A stretch of DNA of 5,281 nucleotides from positions 1 to 5,281 of the forward strand of contig CAUFXR010000109.1 of NCBI GenBank assembly GCA_959596515.1, given 5' to 3'. The translations under genes and the position numbers were made by a program. This DNA is from an uncultured Oscillospiraceae bacterium (GTDB lineage: Bacteria; Bacillota; Clostridia; Oscillospirales; Acutalibacteraceae). Shown here in pieces: positions 5,250 through 5,281 of this stretch. The notes below the pieces were generated by a model that did not search any database, was not told the origin of the DNA, and worked only from the letters and a program-made list of their open reading frames with translations. Every line of letters begins with the position of its first letter. The first letter of the stretch is position 1.

Positions 5250-5281
5250 ATGAGAAATATTTACGATAATAGTGAATTTTT
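5250..5281 (+). CDS. Start of a CDS truncated by the window end
   Basis: The ATG at 5250 is preceded by TGGAGG (5235-5240), 9 nt upstream, and opens a frame with no stop to the window edge, giving MRNIYDNSEF and part of one more codon. The SD and spacing support a real start. The N-terminus resembles what I recall from clostridial class I SAM-dependent methyltransferases (N-I-Y-D-N followed by an F-F-rich segment), but ten residues cannot establish a function. No convincing promoter is visible between the hairpin at 5172-5204 and the SD. Confidence 0.6.
   Translation, partial: MRNIYDNSEF

Overview
The window reads as an ordinary chromosomal stretch from a Gram-positive, low-to-mid GC anaerobe of the class Clostridia. 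The grounds are Sec-exported M23 cell-wall hydrolases with long coiled coils, strong AGGAGG-type ribosome binding sites, a greA-lysS pair, consensus sigma-A promoters and U-tailed intrinsic terminators. The LysRS and M23 sequence style recalls gut Oscillospirales/Lachnospiraceae, but that finer placement is an impression and not demonstrated.

Layout, all genes on the + strand. (1) Positions 18-1388 and 1558-2736 hold two paralogous secreted peptidoglycan hydrolases. Each has a signal peptide, a PcsB/CwlO/EnvC-like coiled coil, a low-complexity linker and a C-terminal M23 (LytM) zinc peptidase domain. The first starts with TTG, and its promoter lies outside the window. It ends in a terminator with a UUCG tetraloop, and the second gene then has its own perfect-consensus promoter (TTGACA-N17-TATAAT with an extended -10). 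(2) Positions 2737-2956 are non-coding: a 20-bp tandem duplication, a perfect 16-bp terminator stem, an AT-rich stretch and a second perfect-consensus promoter with a palindrome over its -10/start region. (3) Positions 2957-3433 encode the transcript-cleavage factor GreA, followed by a terminator. (4) Positions 3522-5036 encode class II lysyl-tRNA synthetase. No usable promoter is visible in the short gap before it, so it probably depends on read-through from greA. (5) Positions 5037-5249 are AT-rich and non-coding, with a weak hairpin after lysS, a cluster of short direct and inverted repeats, and a strong terminator. (6) A new CDS starts at 5250 and is cut off by the window end.

Functionally, the two hydrolases should act outside the membrane in cell-wall remodelling during division or elongation, by family analogy under FtsEX control. 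GreA and LysRS are transcription and translation housekeeping. I found no convincing undescribed system. The points most worth a second look are the separately transcribed hydrolase pair with diverged linkers, a WalR-like box over the second hydrolase promoter, the palindrome at the greA promoter, and the repeat cluster downstream of lysS.
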